NCBI GenBank assembly: GCA_905214245.1
Contig: CAJMLO010000029.1
Coordinates: forward strand, 1 to 14,865
Length of the DNA stretch: 14,865 nucleotides
Source: an uncultured bacterium
GTDB lineage: Bacteria > Bacillota > Clostridia > TANB77 > CAG-508
Direction: 5' to 3'
Positions 7,648 to 14,651 of the stretch are shown here, one piece after another (the stretch's first letter is position 1; the number at the start of each line of letters is the position of its first letter). Under the pieces are notes generated by a model. That model was not told the DNA's origin and did no database searches. It worked only from the letters and a program-made list of their open reading frames with translations. A program made the translations under genes and the position numbers.

Positions 7648-9036
7648 CTAATGTGTAAGTGTCCCATTTGGAGTATTTACAATAAGAAGTATATCCTCTT
7701 CCTCACCTGTTTGTGCATTTACATACACTAAAAAATCCATGTCATTTATTTTACCTGTAAATTCATAACAAAATACTTCTGTTTTCCATTCAGTAGGAAT
7801 CAATGCAAGTCTCGAAGAATTTATTTCTAATTTTTTATTTAAGTTTTTCTTTGCTTCATTTTCAGTCATTTTTACTTTTGGAATATTTCTTGTATAATGT
7901 GAATTCAAGTATCCTGTTGTTTCTATTCCTAAAACTTCTCCATTATCAAGTGCAATTTTTACCTTAATTAAATCAGAATACATAATTACGTTATCTTGCA
8001 AATAAGCATAATTTATTGTTACAATTCCATTATTTTTTAAATAATATGTTTGTGTCATATTATTTAAACCTTTACTTTGCAAAAATTCTTTTCCTATTTT
8101 AACAGCTTGTTCTTCCGATATTGTTTCTTGCTGTATTTCTCTATCAGAGTCCATATATACTATATGTCCGCCTTTTTCAGATATAGCAATACTTACATTT
8201 CTATCTTGGTCTTTAAGTTTTACATTAAAACTATATGCAGTAATATTTGCATTTTCTCCTTTTCCCTGTGATTCGACTTTTTCAATATTTTGATTTCCAA
8301 TAAAAGCTACTGCAATTTCTTTTGCCTTATTTTCATCTATATTTTCTCCTGTTAGGCCCTTTTTCTCTGAGTTTGTAATATGTTCTGAAAATGCTCCATC
8401 ATATATAAGTCCTGAATATTCATGAAAATTCTCTTCTAAATTACTAAAACTATCCTTTGAAATATTACTTGTCTGCGTTGCAAATACAGCACTTCCTTTT
8501 TTATTTAATTCTCCCCATTTAATCTTTCCTTCGTTTAAATCCATTGAAAGTTGATTTAATGTATTTTCTAACTCTACACTATATTGGTGCAAACTTTCTA
8601 GATTGTTCATATCATCTTCAGAAAGCTTTTCACCTTTTATATTTTTTCTCGATAATGAATAACTATAATCACTAACCTGATTTAAAAACTTGCTTGTTTT
8701 TTCAAGCTCATTACTATCTATAGGAAGCTGTGCTAAATATGCACCTGCAAGATTCGCCTCTCTCCATACATTTGTAAGTGACTCTGCACCTTGCACAGCT
8801 GAACTTGATATAAGCGATTTTGCAAGATATGTTTCAACATTTTGCACATAATCAACAAGTTCAAAAAATGCCATATTATATGAATTTTCTGAGGCTTGTC
8901 TAAAATCCCTTTGCTTTTTATAAGTATATAACCCAAGTATTATCAAAATTGCCACTAAAGCAACTATTATAGATAGCATATGTCTATCTTTTAATCTGTT
9001 TTTCCAATCAATTAATTTATCTTTTACTTTCCCCAT
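7648..9036 (-). CDS. ypeB: Spore germination protein YpeB
   Basis: A 462-residue membrane-anchored protein. A short basic N-terminus is followed by one TM helix (about 21-37), so the rest lies outside the membrane, in a forespore between the membranes. The middle is helical and starts from the family-typical QASENSYNMAFFELVDYV. The C-terminal half contains PepSY-like repeats (for example DENKAKEIAVAFIG, SEEQAVKIGKEFLQ and TENEAKKNLNKKL). YpeB is needed for localisation and stability of the cortex-lytic enzyme SleB in spores (family knowledge), which implies a spore-former. The ATG at 9036 is 7 nt behind GGAGG; the adjacent TTG at 9039 is too close. In Bacillus sleB lies directly upstream, but here the upstream neighbour is a divergent glycosyltransferase gene. 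I found no convincing sigma-G promoter by eye. Confidence 0.92.
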   Translation of the reverse strand: MGKVKDKLIDWKNRLKDRHMLSIIVALVAILIILGLYTYKKQRDFRQASENSYNMAFFELVDYVQNVETYLAKSLISSSAVQGAESLTNVWREANLAGAYLAQLPIDSNELEKTSKFLNQVSDYSYSLSRKNIKGEKLSEDDMNNLESLHQYSVELENTLNQLSMDLNEGKIKWGELNKKGSAVFATQTSNISKDSFSNLEENFHEYSGLIYDGAFSEHITNSEKKGLTGENIDENKAKEIAVAFIGNQNIEKVESQGKGENANITAYSFNVKLKDQDRNVSIAISEKGGHIVYMDSDREIQQETISEEQAVKIGKEFLQSKGLNNMTQTYYLKNNGIVTINYAYLQDNVIMYSDLIKVKIALDNGEVLGIETTGYLNSHYTRNIPKVKMTENEAKKNLNKKLEINSSRLALIPTEWKTEVFCYEFTGKINDMDFLVYVNAQTGEEEDILLIVNTPNGTLTH

Positions 9037-9094
9037 CAATAAACCTCCAAAATTTAGTTAATTAACTTTATTTTTCTTTTTTTTATAAAATTTA

Positions 9095-9123
9095 TTCATT
9101 TTTTTCATAATACATGATATGAT
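9095..9123 (+). promoter_or_regulatory. Probable promoter of the glycosyltransferase gene
   Basis: Plus strand TTCATT (9095-9100), 17-bp spacer, TATGAT (9118-9123) preceded by TG to give an extended -10 (TGATATGAT). The -35 box is weak. An 8-bp inverted repeat (TTAAAGCA 9138-9145 and TGCTTTAA 9154-9161) follows in the predicted leader, immediately before the AAGGAAGG ribosome binding region. Confidence 0.45.
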
Positions 9124-9179
9124 ACAGTTACTAAAAATTAAAGCATTTATTTTTGCTTTAAGGAAGGAATGAAATAAAT

Positions 9180-10304
9180 ATGAAAAAAGTATTAATATTG
9201 TATGCATCATATGGTGGAGGTCACCTTTCAGCTGCAAAATCAATTCAAAAATATATTGAAGAACATTATCAAGATGTAGAAGTTTCCAACATAGACTGTA
9301 TGAAATATATTAGCAATGCACTTGAAAAGCTTACAACAGGTGCATACAGAGAAATGGCAAAAAAAATGCCAGAACTATGGGGAAAAGTATATTCAAATTC
9401 ACAAAAAGGAGCACTTGGACATTTAAGCTCAAGAGCAAATAAATTTATGGCAATAAAACTAAAAAATCTTATTTTACAAGAAAATCCAGACATAGTTATA
9501 TCAACACATCCATTTAGTAGCCAAATGGTAAGTTATTTAAAAAGAAAAGGTAAAATTAATGTTACACTTGCAACAATACTTACAGATTTTGCATCACATG
9601 AGCAATGGCTTGTTGGACATGAATATACAAATTATTTCTTTGTATCAAACGAAAATATGAGAAAAGAACTTTGTGATTATGGAATAGAAAACAGCAAAAT
9701 TAATGTAACAGGAATTCCTATGTCAGATAGATTTTTAGAAAAATTTGATAAAGAAAACATTTACAATATGTTTGAATTAGATAAAGACAAAAGAGTTATA
9801 CTATTCTTTGGTGGAGGCGAATTTGGTCTTGGAAAGGATAGAACAATTCAAATATTAAACTCATTAATTAGCAATCTTCCAGATTATCAAATCGTTGCAA
9901 TATCAGGAAAAAATGAAAAAATGAAAACAGCATTTGAAGAAACAGTTCAAAATTTAAATGCAGAAAACAGAGTTAAAATTTTAGGATTTACAGATAAAGT
10001 TCCAGAACTTATGAGTATATCATATATAGTTGTAACAAAACCAGGTGGATTAACCTCAACAGAAAGCCTTGCATCACATTTGCCAATGATTATAATAAAT
10101 CCTATACCAGGACAAGAAGAGAAAAATGCACAATTCTTAGAAAATCATGGTGCAGGTGTATGGATTAGAAAAGATGCAAATCCAGATGAAATAATAAAAA
10201 CATTATTTAGCTCTGATGAAAAAATCAATCAGATGCGTGATGCTACTAAGTCACTTGCCAAAATTCATTCAACACAAGATATTTGTCAAACACTTTTAGG
10301 ATGA
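9180..10304 (+). CDS. UgtP/MGDG-synthase-like diacylglycerol glycosyltransferase (GT28)
   Basis: A 374-residue peripheral membrane GT-B enzyme, predicted to transfer sugar from a UDP-sugar to diacylglycerol. In Firmicutes such enzymes supply glycolipids and the anchor of lipoteichoic acid (family knowledge). The N-terminal domain begins MKKVLILYASYGGGH, whose GGGH (residues 12-15) is typical of the MGDG-synthase domain, and contains STHPFSSQM and ATILTDF. The C-terminal nucleotide-sugar domain contains ILFFGGGEFGLG and KPGGLTSTESLASHLP, followed by PIPGQEEKNA. It is the only plus-strand gene in the window and stands alone. AAGGAAGG precedes the ATG by about 12 nt. Whether it adds glucose or galactose, and how many units, cannot be read from the sequence, so no gene symbol is given. 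Confidence 0.9.
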   Translation: MKKVLILYASYGGGHLSAAKSIQKYIEEHYQDVEVSNIDCMKYISNALEKLTTGAYREMAKKMPELWGKVYSNSQKGALGHLSSRANKFMAIKLKNLILQENPDIVISTHPFSSQMVSYLKRKGKINVTLATILTDFASHEQWLVGHEYTNYFFVSNENMRKELCDYGIENSKINVTGIPMSDRFLEKFDKENIYNMFELDKDKRVILFFGGGEFGLGKDRTIQILNSLISNLPDYQIVAISGKNEKMKTAFEETVQNLNAENRVKILGFTDKVPELMSISYIVVTKPGGLTSTESLASHLPMIIINPIPGQEEKNAQFLENHGAGVWIRKDANPDEIIKTLFSSDEKINQMRDATKSLAKIHSTQDICQTLLG

Positions 10305-10474
10305 TTTTCATCTAATGCTTGTGCATCTGCAATAGTACATAGATTTTGTCCAAGTGCTGAAAAGAAATTACCCAAAGTATTATTCTCATCAGAAGTAAAA
10401 TTCTTTGAAATTGTAATTGCTAAAATACTGGCAATTGAAACAAATTCAGCACCAGAAAGTTCAAAAAAATCCAT
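10286..10474 (-). CDS. Small uncharacterised protein (62 aa) downstream of recR
   Basis: A short open frame with protein-like composition: an acidic N-terminus (MDFFELSGAEF), a hydrophobic Ser/Ile/Ala helix (VSIASILAITISK), then DENNTLGNFFSALGQNLCTIAD. This two-helix layout reminds me of small uncharacterised Clostridia proteins of about 50-60 residues, but I cannot confirm a family. GGAGG lies 5 nt before the ATG at 10474; the ATG at 10477 is only 2 nt away and less likely. It follows recR after a strong hairpin whose U-tract abuts the ribosome binding site. Its last 19 bases overlap the 3' end of the convergent glycosyltransferase gene. The frame is open over its full length and differs in composition from a random antisense frame. 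Function unknown. Confidence 0.62.
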   Translation of the reverse strand: MDFFELSGAEFVSIASILAITISKNFTSDENNTLGNFFSALGQNLCTIADAQALDENHPKSV

Positions 10475-10484
10475 CATATCCTCC

Positions 10485-10527
10485 AAAAAATATCGCCTTT
10501 AATATAATATTACAGGCGATATTTTTT
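10485..10527. terminator. Perfect bidirectional terminator between recR and the glycosyltransferase
   Basis: AAAAAATATCGCCT (10485-10498) and its exact complement AGGCGATATTTTTT (10514-10527) form a 14-bp stem with a 15-nt loop. Both strands end in a run of six U. On the minus strand it lies 11 nt after the recR stop and ends dnaX-ybaB-recR. On the plus strand it would end the glycosyltransferase transcript after about 180 nt of 3' leader antisense to the small 62-aa gene. Confidence 0.88.
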
Positions 10528-10538
10528 GTGATTATGTT

Positions 10539-11141
10539 TTATAATTCTCTTCTTCCCTCTAATGCTTTACTTAAAGTAACTTCATCAGTATATTCCAAAT
10601 CTCCACCAACAGGTATACCGTGAGCAATTCTTGTAACTTTCACTCCAAGTGGTTTCACAAGTTTAGAAATATACATGGCTGTTGCCTCTCCTTCAACTCG
10701 TGGGTTGGTTGCTAAAATAAGTTCTTTAACTTCTCCTCCCATAAGTCTTGCAAGAAGCTCTTTTATTTTAATATCATCTGGTCCAATTCCATTCATTGGT
10801 GAAATACTTCCATGAAGTACATGATATAATCCTTTAAATTCATGTGTTCTCTCCATTGCAACTACATCTTTTACATCTTCTACAACACAAATAATAGAAT
10901 TGTCCCTTGTTGCATTTGAGCATATCTCACAAGGATCTGTATCTGAAATATTAAAACATTTTGAACAATATTTTAAATTCTTTTTAGCATTTATAATTGA
11001 ATTTACAAAATCTGTTGTTTCATCTTCACTCGCATTTAAAATGTAAAAAGCAAGTCTTGCAGCAGTTTTACTTCCTATGCTTGGCAATCTTTCAAAAGCT
11101 TCAATTAGTTTTTCTATTGATGGTGAATAATATGATGACAT
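10539..11141 (-). CDS. recR: Recombination mediator protein RecR
   Basis: A 200-residue DNA-binding protein that works with RecO (and RecF) to load RecA at single-stranded gaps. In order: a helix-hairpin-helix region (RLPSIGSKTAARLAFYIL, residues 18-35), a four-Cys zinc finger (C59, C62, C71, C74), and a Toprim domain opening with CVVEDVKDVVAMERT and continuing through HVLHGSISPMNGIGPDDIK and ILATNPRVEGEATA. The end TRIAHGIPVGGDLEYTD is the conserved RecR C-terminal block. Length is standard. A GGAAGGA ribosome binding site precedes the ATG, and the gap to ybaB is 14 bases, so it is the third gene of dnaX-ybaB-recR. The operon ends in the perfect hairpin downstream. Confidence 0.97.
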   Translation of the reverse strand: MSSYYSPSIEKLIEAFERLPSIGSKTAARLAFYILNASEDETTDFVNSIINAKKNLKYCSKCFNISDTDPCEICSNATRDNSIICVVEDVKDVVAMERTHEFKGLYHVLHGSISPMNGIGPDDIKIKELLARLMGGEVKELILATNPRVEGEATAMYISKLVKPLGVKVTRIAHGIPVGGDLEYTDEVTLSKALEGRREL

Positions 11142-11155
11142 ATTTTTTATCCTTC

Positions 11156-11497
11156 CTACATTAATCCAGGTATATTGTATTTACCAAGTTGGGCTGCTTG
11201 AGCACTGTCAACTTTTCTTAAAGCCTCATTAACACATGTTAAAATTAAATCTTGAAGCATCTCAACATCATCTGGATCAACAACTTCTTTTTTTATTGTG
11301 ATTTCTTTTAATTCTTTTCCGCCAGTTACTTTTACATAAACAGCTCCTCCACCAGCAGTAGCATCAAACTCTTTTGATACTAACTCCTCTTGTGATTTTT
11401 CCATTTCTGATTGCATTTTTTTGGCTTCTTTCATTAATTGATTAATATTCATTCCGCCAAATCCTCCCATTCCTGGGAATCCTCCTCTTTTTGACAT
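11156..11497 (-). CDS. ybaB: YbaB/EbfC family nucleoid-associated protein
   Basis: A small (113 aa) DNA-binding protein that dimerises. The N-terminus is Gly/Met-rich (GGFPGMGGFGGMN), then a long helix INQLMKEAKKMQSEMEKSQEE, then the beta core with GGGAVYVKVTGGKELKEITI and a C-terminal helix ending in KYNIPGLM. The ATG at 11497 is chosen because AGGAG lies about 11 nt upstream. An in-frame ATG at 11518 would overlap the dnaX stop codon and has no comparable site. It lies between dnaX and recR as in most bacteria, and the ribosome binding site overlaps the end of dnaX, suggesting translational coupling. The exact cellular role of YbaB is not settled. Confidence 0.94.
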   Translation of the reverse strand: MSKRGGFPGMGGFGGMNINQLMKEAKKMQSEMEKSQEELVSKEFDATAGGGAVYVKVTGGKELKEITIKKEVVDPDDVEMLQDLILTCVNEALRKVDSAQAAQLGKYNIPGLM

Positions 11498-11510
11498 AAC
11501 TTTTTCTCTC

Positions 11511-13091
11511 CTATCCATCTATAATATTTATTGGTATATCCAAATCATTTGCCATATCCGCAATTGGCTCTGTTTTCTCTTTTTCAACTATATTATTTTT
11601 TGTACCATCTATCATCTGAACTCTCATAGATTTACCACACTGCATAGAAACAAGTTTGGTTATTTCCTGCATATTTTCCGGCTTATCAAGTACAGATTTT
11701 GCAAATGGCGTAATTCCATTTGGAAAATTAATTCCAACTGTCATATCATTAATTTCAACAGCATTAGTATTCATCAAATTTGTATATAGCAATATTTTAC
11801 CTGTTTGTTTTAAATCTCCTACAATTTTGCCCCAATTTTGTATTTTAGAGCCTTCTATTGTATTCATCTTTGCAATTGGTTTGTTTTGCACAGGTCTTAT
11901 TTGTGTTTTTTCCACACCACTTTGTGGAAAACTTTGAGATTTTACTTGTGTATTTGCAGGGTTTACAGAGTTTTGAACTGAGTTATCCACACTTTCCACA
12001 TATTTTACTGTGTTTAACTTACTGCATAATTTTATAACCTCAACTTGGAATAAAATACTCTTTTGAGATGACCATTTCATATTATTTTCAAGTTCTGAAA
12101 GGTCATATATAATCTGCAAAAGCCTTTCTTTATCTACCATATCAGATAAATTTTTAATTTCATTTATTTCATCTTGGCTATAAATTTGTAGTTTTTGCGT
12201 AACTTTATATACTAAAATATCCTTGATATATTTAATCATTTCCCATAATAAATTACTCAAGTCTTTTCCACTATCAAGCACATTATCAACTGCCACAATT
12301 GCATCTTCCACATTATATTCAAAAATGGCTTTAACAATACTTGAAACCATTGTAAGCTTTGGAATACCTACAAGTTCCTTTATTTTATCTTCATCAATTT
12401 TGTCCTCACCATCTTGAATACATCTTTCTAGTATACTTAAAGCATCTCTCATTGCACCTTCTGATAAAACAGCAATTAAATTTAATGCTTCTGGGGTTAT
12501 TTCTATTTTACTTTGCTCACATACAAATTTAAGTCTTTTTTCGATATTCTCATTTGATATCTTCTTAAAATCAAACCTTTGACATCTTGATAAAATAGTT
12601 GCTGGCAACTTTTGTGGTTCAGTTGTAGCAAGTATAAATTTTACATGTGCTGGTGGTTCTTCAAGCGTTTTCAAAAGAGCATTAAAAGCACCTGTTGAAA
12701 GCATATGAACCTCATCTATAATATATACTCTATATTTTGCCACAGTAGGCAAAAAATTAACTTCTTCTCTGATAGAACGCACATCCTCAACACTGTTATT
12801 AGATGCAGCATCCATTTCTACAATATCTGTAAGCGAACCAGAAAGAGCTGCTTTGCATATTTCGCACTCATTACATGGCTCTCCATCTTTTGGATTTAAG
12901 CAATTTATTGCTCTTGCTAAAACCTTTGCAGCAGAGGTCTTTCCAGTACCTCTTCCTCCATTAAATAGGTAAGCATGACCTACCCTTCCTGCCATAATTT
13001 GATTTCTTAGTGTCCTTGTTATATGTTCTTGTCCAACTATTTCTTCAAATGTAGATGGTCTAAATTTTCTATATAAAGCTGTATATGACAT
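11511..13091 (-). CDS. dnaX: DNA polymerase III gamma/tau subunit
   Basis: A 526-residue AAA+ clamp-loader ATPase. Walker A is GGRGTGKT (45-52), four zinc-binding Cys lie at 64, 73, 76 and 79, the Walker B region is VYIIDEVHML (about 122-131), and the SRC arginine-finger motif is at 168-170. The C-terminal half is less conserved: a helical oligomerisation part (to about 360), a Gln/Ser/Asn/Pro-rich linker, and a tau-type C-terminal domain from about 410. I saw no obvious slippery A-run that would produce a separate short gamma form. The ATG at 13091 follows GAGGTGAT. The gene follows the SRP RNA and begins the dnaX-ybaB-recR operon. No clear promoter lies between it and the SRP RNA, so expression may rely on read-through or a promoter inside the RNA gene. 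Confidence 0.96.
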   Translation of the reverse strand: MSYTALYRKFRPSTFEEIVGQEHITRTLRNQIMAGRVGHAYLFNGGRGTGKTSAAKVLARAINCLNPKDGEPCNECEICKAALSGSLTDIVEMDAASNNSVEDVRSIREEVNFLPTVAKYRVYIIDEVHMLSTGAFNALLKTLEEPPAHVKFILATTEPQKLPATILSRCQRFDFKKISNENIEKRLKFVCEQSKIEITPEALNLIAVLSEGAMRDALSILERCIQDGEDKIDEDKIKELVGIPKLTMVSSIVKAIFEYNVEDAIVAVDNVLDSGKDLSNLLWEMIKYIKDILVYKVTQKLQIYSQDEINEIKNLSDMVDKERLLQIIYDLSELENNMKWSSQKSILFQVEVIKLCSKLNTVKYVESVDNSVQNSVNPANTQVKSQSFPQSGVEKTQIRPVQNKPIAKMNTIEGSKIQNWGKIVGDLKQTGKILLYTNLMNTNAVEINDMTVGINFPNGITPFAKSVLDKPENMQEITKLVSMQCGKSMRVQMIDGTKNNIVEKEKTEPIADMANDLDIPINIIDG

Positions 13092-13135
13092 TGTATATCA
13101 CCTCGCTTATTTTTATTTAAAAAAATGGTATAATA

Positions 13136-13251
13136 GTCTCTAGCTATTCTATGGAAGATTCCACACAGAAAGATCTGCTTATTGCTGCTTCCTTCCGGAC
13201 CTGACAAGGTTCACAGTTTCCTGTTGGATTCCTCCATACAATAGTTAGATT
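13136..13251 (-). ncRNA. ffs: Signal recognition particle RNA, small bacterial type
   Basis: The signature GTCAGGTCCGGAAGGAAGCAGC (given in parts: GTCAGGTCC, then GGAAGGAAGCAGC) with the GGAA tetraloop marks the Ffh-binding apical loop. Either side, AUGGAgGAaUCC pairs with GGAaUCuUCCAU, and a further helix (UCUAACUAUU with AAUAGCUAGAGA) extends the rod. The conserved core is about 13151-13237. An outer closing stem, AAATGGTAT (13256-13264) with ATACCATTT (13123-13131), ends in a run of seven U and looks like transcription start and terminator, so the primary transcript may span about 13121-13264. There is no Alu domain, so this is the E. coli-like short form rather than the roughly 270-nt form of Bacillus. 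Together with Ffh it targets nascent membrane proteins. Ends are estimates. Confidence 0.93.
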
Positions 13252-13266
13252 TCTCATACCATTTGC

Positions 13267-13295
13267 ATTATATACTGTTTTTGTCTATTAATCAA
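13267..13295 (-). promoter_or_regulatory. Promoter of the SRP RNA gene
   Basis: Minus strand TTGATT (13290-13295), 17-bp spacer, TATAAT (13267-13272). The predicted start, about 7 nt downstream near 13260, coincides with the first base pairs of the closing stem of the SRP RNA. Confidence 0.82.
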
Positions 13296-13310
13296 GTATT
13301 TTCTAAAATA

Positions 13311-14054
13311 TTATTTTACTCTTTTAAATATTATATTACTCATATCTGTTATCTCAGTGCTTGAAGTTCCTTGTTCTATAAGTTTTTCACATGGCATATC
13401 TAAAACAACATTTGCCTTATATTCATGATTTAATGCACATATGACTATATCAAAAGAAACCTTAAAACTTAATTGCTCTTCTGTCAAGTCAAGTTTTGCA
13501 AGTAATGAACCATCATGCACAATTTCTTTATCATCATCAGATGAATATTTGCCAATACCTGTGTTACTAAATCTAATTAAAGCACTTCCCCCTTGACTTC
13601 CAATTTCTAGAGTTTGAGGATTACTTTTGCTTGCCCCCTTATATTCTAATTTTTCATCTACAATAAAATTTTTGTCATATGTATATAATCTTCCTTCTGT
13701 ACTATTTGGCATATATGTTTTTATTTCTCCAATCGCTGGATTTTCCAAAACTTGTATGTTCTCTATTCGAATTTTTTCAATATGCCCATCATTTCCCCAA
13801 TATTTATCATTTTTATCAATATATAAATAAACGTCATTGTTTTGATAAACATCAAAATTCCATTTACTCTTTCCTTCTTCTTCTACGCCTTCAGCTGTAC
13901 TTACAATCATAATCTTTGATAAATTAAATGGCATATTTTTATCGCCTTCAACTTCATACTTTATCATAATCATTCCAACTATGATAAAAATAAGTATTAC
14001 AGTTGCAATTGCAATAATATTTTTTACCATTTGATTTGCCCTTTGTTCTTCCAA
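13311..14054 (-). CDS. Uncharacterised single-pass membrane protein (247 aa) after tRNA-Ser
   Basis: I do not recognise a family. A short N-terminus is followed by one TM helix (about residues 12-31), then about 215 residues predicted outside the membrane. These are mostly beta-like, with charged loops and GSQGGSALIRFSNTGIGKYS, VSFDIVICALNHEYKANVVLD and a final TDMSNIIFKRVK. Two Cys occur late in the protein. The start is a TTG at 14054 with AGGAGG 6 nt upstream; an ATG at 14030 (AAAGGG, 8 nt) is the alternative. An apparent longer frame reaching back to 14108 translates tRNA-Ser sequence and is not real. The ribosome binding site lies 7 nt after the tRNA-Ser CCA end, so the mRNA 5' end is probably made by tRNA processing. 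No terminator follows before the SRP promoter. Confidence 0.75.
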   Translation of the reverse strand: MEEQRANQMVKNIIAIATVILIFIIVGMIMIKYEVEGDKNMPFNLSKIMIVSTAEGVEEEGKSKWNFDVYQNNDVYLYIDKNDKYWGNDGHIEKIRIENIQVLENPAIGEIKTYMPNSTEGRLYTYDKNFIVDEKLEYKGASKSNPQTLEIGSQGGSALIRFSNTGIGKYSSDDDKEIVHDGSLLAKLDLTEEQLSFKVSFDIVICALNHEYKANVVLDMPCEKLIEQGTSSTEITDMSNIIFKRVK

Positions 14055-14073
14055 TTTGAACCTCCTATATATT

Positions 14074-14167
14074 TGGCGGAGTGAGTGGGATTCGAACCCA
14101 CGTGACACCTATAAAGCATCCAACTGATTTCGAGTCAGCCTCGTTATGACCACTTCGATACCACTCC
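14074..14167 (-). tRNA. tRNA-Ser, anticodon CGA
   Basis: A 94-nt class II tRNA. Acceptor GGAGTGG pairs with TCACTCC, the discriminator base is G and CCA is encoded. The anticodon stem GCTGA/TCAGT holds the loop CTCGAAA, giving anticodon CGA (codon UCG). A long variable arm with a five-pair stem is present. The T stem GTGGG/CCCAC and loop TTCGAAT are canonical. Its first base (14167) is also the last base of the tadA stop codon TAG. It lies between tadA and the 247-aa gene and has no separate promoter that I can see. Confidence 0.97.
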
Positions 14168-14628
14168 TAATTTTTACTTTTTCTCAATTCTTTGAAAAAA
14201 TCTTTTAAAATTTTTTCGCAATCTTCTTGTAAAATATCTTTTTCCATTTCAACTTTATGATTGAATTCATAGTCTTTAAGTAAATTTAAAACAGAACCAC
14301 ATGCTCCTGTTTTATAATCCATTGTTCCAATGTATACCTTTGAAATTCTTGATTGAATTAATGCTCCCGCACACATACTGCATGGCTCTAACGTAACATA
14401 CATTTCACATCCTGTTAATCTCCAAGCATTTAGTTTTTTACTTGCTTTTTGTATCGCTATTATTTCCGCATGTTTTGTTGTATCATTTTTTTCTTCTTTT
14501 ACATTATGTGCTCTTGCAATTATTTTATTGTCCTTCACAATTACAGCTCCTACAGGAATTTCTTTTTTATCATATGCTTTCTGTGCTTCCTTTAGAGCTT
14601 CTTTCATAAATTTTATTTGATAATCCAT
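14167..14628 (-). CDS. tadA: tRNA-specific adenosine deaminase TadA
   Basis: A 153-residue zinc-dependent deaminase that converts A34 to inosine in the wobble position of tRNA-Arg(ACG), needed to read CGU, CGC and CGA codons. The catalytic motif is H53-A54-E55, and the second zinc block is PCSMC (82-86). IPVGAVIV and LTGCEMYVTLEPC are further family signatures. The ATG at 14628 follows AAAGGGA with 7-nt spacing. It is 23 nt after the CCA end of tRNA-Arg(CCU), and its TAG stop shares one base with tRNA-Ser. The neighbouring tRNA-Arg (CCU) is not its substrate. Position before the SRP RNA and dnaX is as in Bacillus (yaaJ, now tadA). Confidence 0.96.
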   Translation of the reverse strand: MDYQIKFMKEALKEAQKAYDKKEIPVGAVIVKDNKIIARAHNVKEEKNDTTKHAEIIAIQKASKKLNAWRLTGCEMYVTLEPCSMCAGALIQSRISKVYIGTMDYKTGACGSVLNLLKDYEFNHKVEMEKDILQEDCEKILKDFFKELRKSKN

Positions 14629-14651
14629 ATTTGATTCCCTTTAACATTTAT

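Noticed and set aside
9058..9243. 61-aa minus-strand open frame between ypeB and the glycosyltransferase
   Set aside because: Low-complexity Lys/Phe/Leu composition, no ribosome binding site, and it overlaps the start of the glycosyltransferase and its promoter region.
14055..14108. N-terminal extension of the 247-aa protein
   Set aside because: The extra residues are a translation of the 3' half of tRNA-Ser; a strong ribosome binding site lies after the tRNA.
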